From Candidatus Gastranaerophilales bacterium (GTDB taxonomy: Bacteria > Cyanobacteriota > Vampirovibrionia > Gastranaerophilales > Gastranaerophilaceae), in contig CALUTM010000011.1 in NCBI GenBank assembly GCA_944323705.1, forward strand, positions 1 to 43,934: a stretch of 43,934 nucleotides of DNA, read 5' to 3'. Position numbers and translations under genes: made by a program. Positions 1-8,293 of the stretch are shown piece by piece. How positions within the stretch are numbered: the first letter of the stretch is position 1; each line of letters begins with the position of its first letter. The notes below the pieces were generated by a model. That model was not told where the DNA came from. It saw nothing but the letters and a program-made list of their open reading frames with translations, and ran no database searches.

Positions 1-2317
1 CGGTATAAAAATTGTTGCAGAACCTTTAGGCGTTTTGGCAGGTATCGTTCCTACCACAAACCCGACTTCTACAGCAATATTCAAATCATTAATTGCTCTT
101 AAAACAAGAAACGGTATTATTTTCTCACCGCACCCGAGAGCAAAAAAATGCACAATCGAAGCTGCAAAAATCGTTCTTGAAGCAGCTGTTAAAGCAGGTG
201 CTCCAGAAGATATTATCGGCTGGATTGATGTTCCTTCAATTGAACTTTCAAACGCTTTAATGCAGCACCCATCAATCGCGTGCATCGTTGCTACAGGCGG
301 TCCCGGCATGGTTAAAGCAGCATATTCATCAGGCAACCCTGCTTTAGGTGTAGGTCCGGGTAATGTTCCGGCTGTTATTGATGAAACTGCCGATATTAAA
401 ATGGCTGTATCTTCAATTCTTATGTCAAAATCTTTCGATAACGGTATGATTTGTGCTTCAGAGCAGTCAGTTATCGTTGTTGACAGTGTTTACGAAGAAG
501 TTAAGAACGAATTCTTATACAGAGGTGCTTACCTTGTAAACGACGGACAAAAGCAAAAATTAATCGACCTTCCTCTTATCGATCCGAAGAGAGGAACAGC
601 TCACCCTGATGTTGTTGGGCAAAAACCACACAGGATTGCTGAACTTGCAGGATTTGGCAATGAAGTTCCTGAAGATGCAAAAATTCTTCTTGTAGAAAGA
701 CCGGAAGTTGATTGGGAAGATCCGTTCTCAAGAGAAAAATTATCACCGGTTCTTACAATGTACAGAGCATCCGATTTTGAAGATGCTGCCGAAAAAGCTC
801 ACCACCTCGTAATCAGAGGCGGTGCAGGTCACACTTCTGTTCTTTATACTGATGAACGTAAAAAAGACAGAATCGACAGATATTCTGAAATGATGCCTAC
901 TTGCAGAGTTTTAATCAACTCACCATCATCACAAGGCGGTATCGGTGATTTATATAACTTTAGACTTGAACCGTCACTTTCACTCGGCTGCGGTTCTTGG
1001 GGTAAAAACGCTGTTTCAGGTAATATCGGCGTTGAAAACTTATTGAACTACAAGACTGTTGCTGAAAGGAGAGAAAATATGTTATGGTTTAAGGTTCCTT
1101 CAAAAGTTTACTTCAAGAGAGGTGCTACTGATTTAGCATTAAGAGAACTTGCAGGTAAAAAACGTGCATTTATCGTAACTGACAGATTCTTATTCAATTC
1201 AGGTGCAGTAAATACTATTACTAACGTTCTTGATGAAATCGGCATCGAACACGAAGTATTCTTTGATGTTAAACCTGATCCGACATTATCTACAATTGAC
1301 CAGGCAATGGCTATTTTAAGACCGTTTGAACCTGATGTAATCATCTCTGTTGGCGGCGGTTCTCCGATGGATGCTGCTAAGATTATGTGGTTATTGTATG
1401 AACAGCCGGATACAAACTTCGAAGATATCGCTATGAGATTTATGGATATCAGAAAGAGAATCTGCTCTATACCTGAATTAGGAAAGAAAGCTACAATGGT
1501 TGCTATCCCGACTACATCAGGTACAGGTTCAGAAGTAACTCCGTTTGCTATTATTACGGATGATGAAACTCACGTAAAATATGCAATCGCAGATTACGCC
1601 CTGACTCCGAATATGGCAATTGTTGACCCGAACTTTGTAGACGGTATGCCTAAAGGCTTGACTTCAGCATCAGGTATCGATGCTTTAGTTCACGCATTTG
1701 AAGCTTATGTTTCTAATATGGCAACAAACTTCACTAACTCAAACGCTTTAGAAGCAACTAAGTTAATCTTCAGATACTTAGAAAGATCATACAGAGAAGG
1801 TGCTAATGATCCTCTTGCAAGAGAAAAAATGCACTATGCAGCTACAATTGCAGGTATGGCATTTGCTAACTCTTTCTTAGGATTGTGCCACTCAATGGCT
1901 CACAAACTCGGTGCAATGTATCATGTACCGCACGGTGTTGCTAATGCGTTGTTATTCAGACAAATTATCAAATATAATTCATCTGATGCTCCGCACAAAC
2001 AAGCAATCTTCCCGCAGTACAAGTTCCCGAATGCTAAGGCTAAATACGGTCAAATTGCTGACGAGTTAGGCTTGGGCGGAAACAACGATGACGAAAAGGT
2101 CGAATTGCTTCTTAAAGCCGTTGATGAATTGATGGATAAGATTGAATTACCAAAATCTATTAAAGACTTTGGTGTTGATGAACAAACATTTATGGATAAC
2201 CTGGATGAACTTGTTGAATTGGCTTTCGACGACCAATGCACAGGTGCTAACCCTGCATATCCTTTGATGTCAGACATCAAGAAAATCTACATTGATGCTT
2301 ACTACGGTAATGTGTAG
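1..2317 (+). CDS. adhE: Bifunctional acetaldehyde/alcohol dehydrogenase AdhE (5' truncated by the window edge)
   Basis: Cytosolic enzyme that reduces acetyl-CoA to acetaldehyde and then to ethanol, regenerating NAD+ during fermentation. The frame is open from base 2, so the N-terminus lies outside the window; by comparison with the usual ~870-890 residues about 100 are missing. The visible protein starts in the aldehyde dehydrogenase domain (GIVPTTNPTSTAIFKSL), with the catalytic cysteine in GMICASEQS. The C-terminal half is an iron-dependent alcohol dehydrogenase with the nucleotide motif SVGGGSPMDAAK and the metal-ligand region DALVHAFEAY / GLCHSMAHKLGAMYHVPHG. Both domains look intact, so ethanol fermentation is predicted. 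It ends at a strong hairpin terminator and has no partner gene downstream. Codon use is strongly biased, as expected for a highly expressed gene. Identity is very secure. Confidence 0.97.
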   Translation, partial: GIKIVAEPLGVLAGIVPTTNPTSTAIFKSLIALKTRNGIIFSPHPRAKKCTIEAAKIVLEAAVKAGAPEDIIGWIDVPSIELSNALMQHPSIACIVATGGPGMVKAAYSSGNPALGVGPGNVPAVIDETADIKMAVSSILMSKSFDNGMICASEQSVIVVDSVYEEVKNEFLYRGAYLVNDGQKQKLIDLPLIDPKRGTAHPDVVGQKPHRIAELAGFGNEVPEDAKILLVERPEVDWEDPFSREKLSPVLTMYRASDFEDAAEKAHHLVIRGGAGHTSVLYTDERKKDRIDRYSEMMPTCRVLINSPSSQGGIGDLYNFRLEPSLSLGCGSWGKNAVSGNIGVENLLNYKTVAERRENMLWFKVPSKVYFKRGATDLALRELAGKKRAFIVTDRFLFNSGAVNTITNVLDEIGIEHEVFFDVKPDPTLSTIDQAMAILRPFEPDVIISVGGGSPMDAAKIMWLLYEQPDTNFEDIAMRFMDIRKRICSIPELGKKATMVAIPTTSGTGSEVTPFAIITDDETHVKYAIADYALTPNMAIVDPNFVDGMPKGLTSASGIDALVHAFEAYVSNMATNFTNSNALEATKLIFRYLERSYREGANDPLAREKMHYAATIAGMAFANSFLGLCHSMAHKLGAMYHVPHGVANALLFRQIIKYNSSDAPHKQAIFPQYKFPNAKAKYGQIADELGLGGNNDDEKVELLLKAVDELMDKIELPKSIKDFGVDEQTFMDNLDELVELAFDDQCTGANPAYPLMSDIKKIYIDAYYGNV

Positions 2318-2360
2318 AGTAAAATTAATGTTGCGGCAGAGACCCTGTCCACATTATTAG

Positions 2361-2392
2361 AAAAGAGGGCTGATAAAATCAGCCCTCTTTTT
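2361..2392. terminator. Bidirectional intrinsic terminator between adhE and the convergent gene
   Basis: A perfect 10-bp stem (AGAGGGCTGA at 2364-2373, complement at 2379-2388) closes a 5-nt loop. It is followed by a T run on the plus strand and preceded by an A run that acts as the T run on the minus strand. It terminates adhE and the convergent gene; the latter's TAA stop (2391-2393) overlaps the T run. Confidence 0.9.
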
Positions 2393-3032
2393 ATGCATTC
2401 AAATCTATAAATTTCTCTTTTTCACCGACATTTGTTATTTTTACCTTGTTTAGGTCAGAAGGATCAAATTGATAGATATTAGCAAAGGAAAAGAATGCAC
2501 TGCGATTTTTCGTCGGATAGGGAGTGACACTCGTTTCTACTCCGCGTGGAAAAAATTTTCCGACAAGTTCTTTTACTTTATCAATAAAAGCTGTAGGGCA
2601 TGCCTCCAGTTCGCCCCCCGGAAAACTTTCACATCCGCGAACATTCATCAATAACTTGGGTTTAAAATTTTTATCCGTATAATACTCATACTTAGCCAAC
2701 TGTTTCTCAAGAGCACTCAACTGCCCCGCATTGTTGGTCGGAACATAGTGTGACAATATCGCAAGCGGCTTTCCGTCAACACATTTGGTTATTAAGCCCA
2801 CAGCATTACATCCGCACAGACTATCGGTAAAAATTGTATTTATGCCATTTTCCGTTATTCTTGCTGCAGTACAATGATTCATATCAACGCGAACAATACC
2901 CTTGTTTCCGTCTCTCATCATTTTTGCTAAAACAAACTCAGGCATCGCATTTACTGATGCCACATTTTCCCGAGCATTTGCAGAAAGGTTGGGAACAAAG
3001 CTCCTTGTCAGATTTATAATCTTACTTACCAT
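2391..3032 (-). CDS. Hypothetical protein with a CheD-like Cys/His signature
   Basis: Protein of 213 aa with no signal peptide or membrane segment; I do not recognise a named family with certainty. Residues 70-97 read as a strand-turn-strand with a Gly-Cys-x-Ala-Val core (C73 and C75) and a His-Tyr-x-Pro (H95). This resembles the LGSCVAV...HFMLP catalytic signature of CheD-type glutamine deamidases, with about three extra residues between Cys and His. Other cysteines (C54, C84, C134) could be structural. No chemotaxis gene lies nearby, so a role in receptor deamidation is not implied. It stands alone, convergent with adhE, with its own 5' region at about 3033-3060. The deamidase-fold idea is an inference from one motif; a wholly different fold remains possible. 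Confidence 0.7.
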   Translation of the reverse strand: MVSKIINLTRSFVPNLSANARENVASVNAMPEFVLAKMMRDGNKGIVRVDMNHCTAARITENGINTIFTDSLCGCNAVGLITKCVDGKPLAILSHYVPTNNAGQLSALEKQLAKYEYYTDKNFKPKLLMNVRGCESFPGGELEACPTAFIDKVKELVGKFFPRGVETSVTPYPTKNRSAFFSFANIYQFDPSDLNKVKITNVGEKEKFIDLNA

Positions 3033-3177
3033 ATATATAATAAGATTATATTAACCTAAAAATTGCCTTTTTGTTACAAAATGTTTAAATTATTAAATTG
3101 AATATTCTTCTGGCAGAATTTCTTCCCATTATCGGTTATTATTAAATCTACAGTTTGAATGTCAGTCTCTGCATGTA

Positions 3178-3198
3178 CCCTCTCCTTACAGGAGAGGG
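3178..3198. repeat. Dispersed palindromic repeat, copy 1
   Basis: Perfect inverted repeat: CCCTCTCC, TTACA loop, GGAGAGGG. An identical copy lies at 3324-3344 and a variant at 42742-42762. The interval 3033-3447 between the CheD-like gene and tyrS holds this pair, a GGCGGG/CCTGCC hairpin with an adjoining A run (3261-3285), and otherwise AT-rich sequence without a convincing gene. Confidence 0.85.
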
Positions 3199-3323
3199 AA
3201 CGATTACACTTGCTTTATATGGGTAACAGAGCTCAACAAAAACTAAAGATGTATAACATATTAAAAAAGGCGGGGGCTCCTGCCCTTTGTTAAGAATCAT
3301 AAATGATTAATACCTCACCCGTA

Positions 3324-3344
3324 CCCTCTCCTTACAGGAGAGGG
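3324..3344. repeat. Dispersed palindromic repeat, copy 2
   Basis: The same 21-nt palindrome as at 3178-3198, here preceded by CCTCACCCGTA. That leader matches the inverted leader of the copy near 43 kb. Its location about 100 nt upstream of tyrS could place it in the leader or just upstream of the promoter; I could not identify a convincing promoter here. Confidence 0.85.
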
Positions 3345-3447
3345 AATGTTTACATTAGGTTAAACTAGATAAAATATTGTTTTATAAAATATTTACGCCG
3401 GACTTTCTTTTTGGTACGCTTAAAGTAATAGCAAGGGGATTTAAGAT

Positions 3448-4671
3448 ATGACAGAAATAAGACAAGAATTTATAGAACAGGCAAAACAACTGACAAGAAA
3501 TGCGGAAGTGCTGCCGAACGGTTTTGAAGAGTTAGCCGCAAAACTTCAGCACGCACATGATACAAATACACCTTTAAGAATAAAATTAGGTATGGACCCG
3601 ACAAGACCGGATTTACATCTCGGGCACACGGTAGTTATGAGAAAGTTGAAAGAATTTCAAAAACTCGGGCATAAAATTGTATTACTTGTCGGCGGAGCTA
3701 CTGCCATGATAGGCGACCCCTCAGGGAAATCAGAAACAAGACCCGCATTAACCAAAGAACAGGTAGAAGAAAATGCCAAAACCTATTTTGATCAGATGTC
3801 AAAAGTTTTGGACATATCCGACGCGGAAGTCGTTAATAATGCGGACTGGCTGCATAAAATGACATTCACGGAACTTCTTCAACTTGCAGGGAAAGTAACG
3901 GTTGCACAGATGATGACAAGAGACGATTTTGCCAAGAGATATGCAGAGGGGAAACCCATTGCAATTCATGAATTCTTTTACCCGCTCATGCAAGCTTATG
4001 ATTCGGTTGCAATAGATTCTGACATAGAATTGGGCGGAACGGATCAAAGATTTAATACACTTTTGGGACGTGATATACAGGCTGCTTACGGAAAAAAGCA
4101 TCCTCAGCTTGTAATGATGCTCCCTCTTCTTGAAGGCACGGACGGTGTTGTTAAGATGTCAAAAACCTATCCCGAACACTGCATATCTTTAACAGACAGT
4201 GCTAAGGATATGTTCGGAAAACTTATGAGCATTCCTGACACATTGATTACAAGATACTATTCTCTTTTGACTGATGTACCGCTTGCTGAACTTGTTAAAA
4301 TGGATGAACAAATTGCCTCAAATTCCGTAAATCCGCGTGATATAAAAATGGAATTAGCACACATTATTACGGAAGAATATCACGGCAAAGAAGGGGCAGA
4401 CAAGGCACAGGAAGATTTCATTAACGTCGTATCCAACAAGGGAATACCCGACGATATTGAAAGTGTTACAATAGAATCCGAAGGTATCAGCATAACGGAC
4501 TTGCTTGTAAATCTCGGTTTTGTTCAGAGTAAAGGTGAGGCAAAACGTTTAATTCAGGGGGGCGGAGTAAAAATAGACGGAGAAAAGCTCTCTGACATGT
4601 CGTTTATGGTTAAGCCGAATATGAATGCGGTACTGCAAGCAGGTAAAAGAAAGTTTGTGAAACTGATATAA
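3448..4671 (+). CDS. tyrS: Tyrosyl-tRNA synthetase
   Basis: Class I aminoacyl-tRNA synthetase that charges tRNA-Tyr with tyrosine in the cytosol. The 407-aa protein has the HIGH-type signature HLGHT (residues 57-61), the KMSKS-type loop as VVKMSKTYPEH (~232-242), and a C-terminal S4 RNA-binding domain (QSKGEAKRLIQGGGVKIDGE, ~360-380). This is the layout of the TyrZ-type branch of bacterial TyrRS. The ATG follows an AAGGGG ribosome binding site at 9-nt spacing. It is the first of three plus-strand genes; cysK follows after 35 nt and cysE after that, so co-transcription is likely. No T-box-like leader is evident in the upstream repeats. All catalytic motifs are present and function is secure. 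Confidence 0.97.
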   Translation: MTEIRQEFIEQAKQLTRNAEVLPNGFEELAAKLQHAHDTNTPLRIKLGMDPTRPDLHLGHTVVMRKLKEFQKLGHKIVLLVGGATAMIGDPSGKSETRPALTKEQVEENAKTYFDQMSKVLDISDAEVVNNADWLHKMTFTELLQLAGKVTVAQMMTRDDFAKRYAEGKPIAIHEFFYPLMQAYDSVAIDSDIELGGTDQRFNTLLGRDIQAAYGKKHPQLVMMLPLLEGTDGVVKMSKTYPEHCISLTDSAKDMFGKLMSIPDTLITRYYSLLTDVPLAELVKMDEQIASNSVNPRDIKMELAHIITEEYHGKEGADKAQEDFINVVSNKGIPDDIESVTIESEGISITDLLVNLGFVQSKGEAKRLIQGGGVKIDGEKLSDMSFMVKPNMNAVLQAGKRKFVKLI

Positions 4672-4706
4672 GCGTTTTAGACATACTCTAGGATATAGGG
4701 GGACTT

Positions 4707-5567
4707 ATGATATACAATAACATTTTAGAAACCATCGGCAAAACCCCTATGGTCAGATATAATGACAATATACTGCTAAAATTGGAATACTTTAATCCGT
4801 CCGGCTCAATAAAGGACAGGGCAGCTTATTCAATGATTAAGCGTGCCGAGGAAAGGGGAGATATTGATAAAGAAACGATAATTATCGAACCTACCAGCGG
4901 TAATACCGGAATCGGACTTGCTATGGTTTGTGCGGTTTTGGGATTAAAATTGATAATTTGCATGCCGGAAAATATGTCAGAAGAGCGTAAAAAAAGTATT
5001 TCCGCATACGGAGCAGAACTCGTATTAACACCTGCAAAGGACGGTATGGAAGGAGCCGTCAAAAAAGCTGATGAGCTTAATAATATTTACCCCAACAGTT
5101 GGATTCCGATGCAGTTTTCCAATTTGGATAACCTTGAGGCACACAAAATTACTGCGGAAGAAATTCTTTCGGAAACAAACGAGTGTGTTGTTGTTGCGGG
5201 GATTGGAACGGGCGGAACTGCATTCGGCTTAAAAAAATACTTGAATAATTGTATGGTTTTTGGCGTTGAACCCGCAGAAAGTCCCCTGTTAACCGAAGGG
5301 CATGCCGGATGTCACAAAATTCAGGGAATCGGAGCTAATTTTGTACCTGAAATTGCAAAAACTGGAAAACTCGACGGAATTATTACGGTCAAAGGAGATG
5401 CTGCTATAGAAGAAGCCAAAAACTTAGCCCAATCTCACGGAATATTTTGCGGAATTTCGGCAGGTGCAAACTTATACGCAGCCAAAGAACTTGCAAAAAG
5501 ATATCCCGAAAGAGAGGTTGTCGCTATTATTCCAGACAGCGGCGAAAGATACTTGTCTGTTTGGTAA
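4707..5567 (+). CDS. cysK: Cysteine synthase (O-acetylserine sulfhydrylase), PLP-dependent
   Basis: Makes cysteine from O-acetylserine and sulfide in the cytosol. The PLP lysine is in NPSGSIKDRAA (K36). The substrate loop is EPTSGNTGIGLA, the phosphate-binding glycine loop is AGIGTGGTAFG, and the C-terminal serine that contacts the pyridine ring is in IIPDSGERYLS. At 286 aa it is slightly shorter than the usual 300-310, with a compact N-terminus. An AGGGGG ribosome binding site sits just upstream of the ATG. It is followed after 37 nt by cysE, whose product supplies O-acetylserine, so both enzymes of the pathway are together and can form the cysteine synthase complex. CysM is the alternative name, but the CysE partnership favours CysK. 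Confidence 0.94.
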   Translation: MIYNNILETIGKTPMVRYNDNILLKLEYFNPSGSIKDRAAYSMIKRAEERGDIDKETIIIEPTSGNTGIGLAMVCAVLGLKLIICMPENMSEERKKSISAYGAELVLTPAKDGMEGAVKKADELNNIYPNSWIPMQFSNLDNLEAHKITAEEILSETNECVVVAGIGTGGTAFGLKKYLNNCMVFGVEPAESPLLTEGHAGCHKIQGIGANFVPEIAKTGKLDGIITVKGDAAIEEAKNLAQSHGIFCGISAGANLYAAKELAKRYPEREVVAIIPDSGERYLSVW

Positions 5568-5604
5568 AAATTTTTCCGATAGAAAGATTCAAGGAGTCGA
5601 TTAA

Positions 5605-6249
5605 ATGCTCATACGTGCAATAAAAAAAATAAAAGAAGATATTAAAGTTATTTACGAAAAAGACCCTGCCGCAAATAATCTTGCGGAAGTTCTTTTTTGC
5701 TATCCCGGACTTCAGGCACTAATTTCGCACAGAATCGCACACAAGCTTGCATATTGGGGAATTCCGTTTTTACCCAGATTTATTTCTTATCTTACAAGAA
5801 TCATAACAGGAATTGAAATACACCCCCGGGCAAGAATCGGACGGAGATTTTTTATTGACCACGGAGAGGGTGTTGTAATCGGAGAAACAACCATAATCGG
5901 AGACGATGTACTCATCTATCAACAGGTAACGTTAGGCGGAACAGGTAACGAGCACGGCAAACGCCACCCGACAATCGGGAATAACGTAATTATCGGAGCG
6001 GGAGCAAAAATTCTCGGGAATATAACCGTGGGTGACAACACAAGAATAGGAGCAGGCTCTGTTGTCATAGATGACGTTCCCGAGCATTGCACGGTGGTCG
6101 GTGTACCCGGCAGAGTCGTTCAACAGAAATTCATGAATCCTGACGGAGTTCTTATGCATAACAGAATACCAGACCCCGTAAAATGCGAATTGAATCGTTT
6201 AAAATATGAACTACAAGATATCAAAGAAAAGTTGGACGCAAAAATTTAA
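5605..6249 (+). CDS. cysE: Serine O-acetyltransferase
   Basis: Acetylates L-serine with acetyl-CoA, giving O-acetylserine for the adjacent CysK. The 214-aa protein has a short helical N-terminus (EpsC-like rather than the long enteric form). A left-handed beta-helix of hexapeptide repeats runs from about residue 75 to 175, with DHGEGVVIGET, LGGTG and GVPGRVV typical of the family. The C-terminal ~35 residues form a charged helix extending beyond the fold; I see no canonical terminal Ile-based CysK-binding decapeptide, although the protein does end in Lys-Ile. The ribosome binding site is AAGGAG. It is the last gene of the tyrS-cysK-cysE group, and a short AT palindrome follows the stop. Confidence 0.95.
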   Translation: MLIRAIKKIKEDIKVIYEKDPAANNLAEVLFCYPGLQALISHRIAHKLAYWGIPFLPRFISYLTRIITGIEIHPRARIGRRFFIDHGEGVVIGETTIIGDDVLIYQQVTLGGTGNEHGKRHPTIGNNVIIGAGAKILGNITVGDNTRIGAGSVVIDDVPEHCTVVGVPGRVVQQKFMNPDGVLMHNRIPDPVKCELNRLKYELQDIKEKLDAKI

Positions 6250-6524
6250 ATTTTGTAACAATATTTGGCAAATCAAACAAATTATCGGTTCACCCTCACT
6301 ATAACAATAAAATATATCCGCCAGAAAAAAGAGAGTATCGTACAAAAGGATTACAATAAACCTTAGAATGTGAATATCAGTCCCCCCTAAGTGTCTCTCA
6401 CCTCTTTTTCAGACGGCAGTTCAAGAAACGACACAAAAGTATTGCTGATAAATATGGCTGGAACACGCTTAGCCACTACCGTTATTTTTTCCGGCACTAA
6501 CCTAGCAGACATTTAACTCCGGTC

Positions 6525-6697
6525 GTTTACCCCTTCTATCCCCCTATTTACCCCTCGTTTATTTACCTCCCTTAAATTTCCCCCCCTGCTATTTTCTCAC
6601 CCTCTTTGCATTTGCCTCCTCCCTTATTTTCCCCCCCCTCATTTACCCCTCTATTTACCCCTCTATTTACCCCTCTATTTACCCCTTTATTTACCCC
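6525..6697. repeat. GGGGTAAAT/ATTTACCCC minisatellite tract, intergenic
   Basis: Five exact ATTTACCCC units start at 6641, 6653, 6665, 6677 and 6689, a strict 12-nt period with TCT or TTT spacers. An isolated exact unit lies at 6546 and a GTTTACCCC variant at 6525. Between these are decayed C-rich copies (6555-6640). The last unit ends at 6697, directly against the -35 box of the next promoter. The same repeat occurs in murC, rsmD, after polA, after trmD and near 42.35 kb. The rest of the 6250-6846 gap is AT-rich, with no gene seen. Confidence 0.95.
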
Positions 6698-6726
6698 TTG
6701 CAAAATTTTGAAACCTATATTATAAT
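6698..6726 (+). promoter_or_regulatory. Near-consensus sigma-70 promoter of the zinc-ribbon protein-rimM-trmD operon
   Basis: TTGCAA (6698-6703), a 17-nt spacer, and a perfect TATAAT (6721-6726). Transcription would start near 6733, giving a leader of about 115 nt. That leader begins with a small hairpin (AGAGTT at 6735-6740, AACTCT at 6749-6754) and is AT-rich thereafter. The minisatellite touches the -35 box. Confidence 0.85.
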
Positions 6727-6846
6727 GCATGTGTAGAGTTGAATGTTTAACTCTCGTCTTTTTGATTGAATCTCATATTATTTTTAATTGATAGGATTAT
6801 TTTAAGTAGTGATATTTTTATTTTAATTGGTTAAGAGGCTTTTATT

Positions 6847-7791
6847 ATGTATGTAAACAAGTGCATTAAGTGTGGTGCGGAATTTGAAACAAAAAACCCC
6901 AAAAGAGTTATTTGCCCGAATTGCTTATACGCAGACAAAGGCAGTGAATCTACCGATGAAAAACCTATGCAGAGCTACAGTTCTTACTCAACGGAGACGC
7001 GTCCGAGAAGTTATGACAGACCTGCACAAGGCGGTTACAGAAATAATAATTACCGCAGACCGGATAATAGAGGCGGACAACAAGGCGGATACCAGAGACG
7101 CGATAATCGTGGCGGGTATCAGCAAAAAAGACCGAATAACCAAGGCGGATTTAGAAATAATTACGCAAGTGTAAGACCGCACCCCAAAAAGCAAGGACCT
7201 AAAAAGCCAAAAGCAGCAAGACCTTTACTTGTCAGCAAGGAGCAATTGGAACAAATAGAAGTTCTTTATAAAGCGATGCTCCCCTTGCCGAACCCTGATT
7301 GTCACGAAGTTATCGGAGCAAAATTGGGAATTGAACCGCAAAAAGTATTTTTCGGCATAAATTTGATTCGTCAAAAAATGATGCTGCCGAAACTTCCGTT
7401 CCCCAAACGTAAATTGGCGATTTCGCCTGACCAGATGATGGCAATCAAGGCTCTTTATGAACCTCTTTTACCGTTGCCGCCTATCGGATGCCACAAGATT
7501 ATTGCGGCTCAGTTGAAAATGGATGAGTGGAGAGTCCATGTCGGAATTAAGCTTATTCGTGCCCAACTCGGACTTGACAGGTGGAACGAGGACAGAGCCG
7601 ATAAGCCCGCTGATTACATGGTCTCAAAACACACAAAACCAAGCGAAGAAGAAAAAGTTCCTGTTGCAGTAGAAGCAAAAACAGAGGCTTCTGCAGAAGC
7701 TCCAGAAGAAGCAAAGGAAGCATCGGCAGAAGATCCCGCAGAAAAGCCGAAACGGGGAAGAAAACCCAAGAAGAAAGAAGATGAAGAATAA
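6847..7791 (+). CDS. Zinc-ribbon, RGG-rich protein with a duplicated HTH-like domain; candidate RNA-binding protein
   Basis: Protein of 314 aa that I cannot assign to a named family. Residues 6-26 form a zinc ribbon (C6-x2-C9, C23-x2-C26). Residues 55-105 are a low-complexity Gly/Arg/Asn/Gln/Tyr stretch with RGG and GGY motifs, as in RNA-binding disordered regions. Residues 130-180 and 193-243 are two copies of a ~51-residue domain sharing LPLP, Cys-His, an alanine/leucine helix and GI-x-LIR. The pattern (IGAKLGI...V...I..IR) resembles a helix-turn-helix. The C-terminus (260-314) is Glu/Ala-rich and ends in an AT-hook-like KRGRKPKKK. Its stop overlaps the rimM start by 11 nt, so translation is coupled. 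It occupies the place where many bacteria carry rpsP-khpA next to rimM-trmD, which suggests a ribosome- or tRNA-related RNA-binding role. That role is inference. Confidence 0.85.
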   Translation: MYVNKCIKCGAEFETKNPKRVICPNCLYADKGSESTDEKPMQSYSSYSTETRPRSYDRPAQGGYRNNNYRRPDNRGGQQGGYQRRDNRGGYQQKRPNNQGGFRNNYASVRPHPKKQGPKKPKAARPLLVSKEQLEQIEVLYKAMLPLPNPDCHEVIGAKLGIEPQKVFFGINLIRQKMMLPKLPFPKRKLAISPDQMMAIKALYEPLLPLPPIGCHKIIAAQLKMDEWRVHVGIKLIRAQLGLDRWNEDRADKPADYMVSKHTKPSEEEKVPVAVEAKTEASAEAPEEAKEASAEDPAEKPKRGRKPKKKEDEE

Positions 7792-8293
7792 TTTTGTCTC
7801 GGTTGGTAAAATTCTGAATTTTCACGGCGTGCAGGGAGAAGCTAAGCTTGGCTACTCTAAAAACAGGGAAGAATTCTTGTCCCAACTGAAGGAAGTTTAT
7901 ATTCTTGCAAACAACGAATATAAAAAGTTGGAAATTGTACGTATCAGATTTACTCCCAAGTGCGGAATTATTAAGTTTAAAGGAATTGATTCTTTAAATG
8001 ATATTGTGGAGCTCAAAAATCAGCTTTTATTTGTAACGGAAGAGACTGCACGGGAGTTTTTGGAAGAAGATGAATTTTTGATTGACGAACTTGTCGGTTT
8101 GGACGTATATGACGGAGACAAAAAAGTCGGTGCGGTTGTCGGGGTTTCAAATAACGGGGCAAGCGATTTATTATCCGTAAAAACATTGAGCAAGAAAGTA
8201 TCGTTAGTACCTTTCGTTAAAGCGATTGTGCTGTCTGTTGATATAAAAAACCGTAAAATACAAATAAACAATTTAGAAGGGTTGTTGGAATGA
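7781..8293 (+). CDS. rimM: 16S rRNA processing/30S maturation factor RimM
   Basis: Assembly factor for the 30S head domain that binds ribosomal protein S19. The 170-aa protein has the N-terminal beta-barrel (VGKILNFHGVQGEAKL, residues 8-23; the usual motif has G-x-HG-x-G) and the C-terminal PRC-barrel (DELVGLDVYDGDKKVGAVVG, from ~100). Length is typical. It starts inside the end of the zinc-ribbon gene (11-nt overlap) and its stop overlaps the trmD start as ATGA, so three products are translationally coupled from the promoter at 6698. The sequence is diverged but the partnership with trmD makes the call firm. Confidence 0.93.
   Translation: MKNNFVSVGKILNFHGVQGEAKLGYSKNREEFLSQLKEVYILANNEYKKLEIVRIRFTPKCGIIKFKGIDSLNDIVELKNQLLFVTEETAREFLEEDEFLIDELVGLDVYDGDKKVGAVVGVSNNGASDLLSVKTLSKKVSLVPFVKAIVLSVDIKNRKIQINNLEGLLE

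Noticed and set aside
3261-3285. Terminator hairpin upstream of tyrS
   Set aside because: T run lies only on the minus strand, where no gene ends; it resembles the hairpin at 9123-9144 and is more likely a dispersed repeat.
6525-6697. Possible CRISPR array from regular repeats
   Set aside because: Units are 9 nt with constant 3-nt spacers; no variable spacers and no cas genes.
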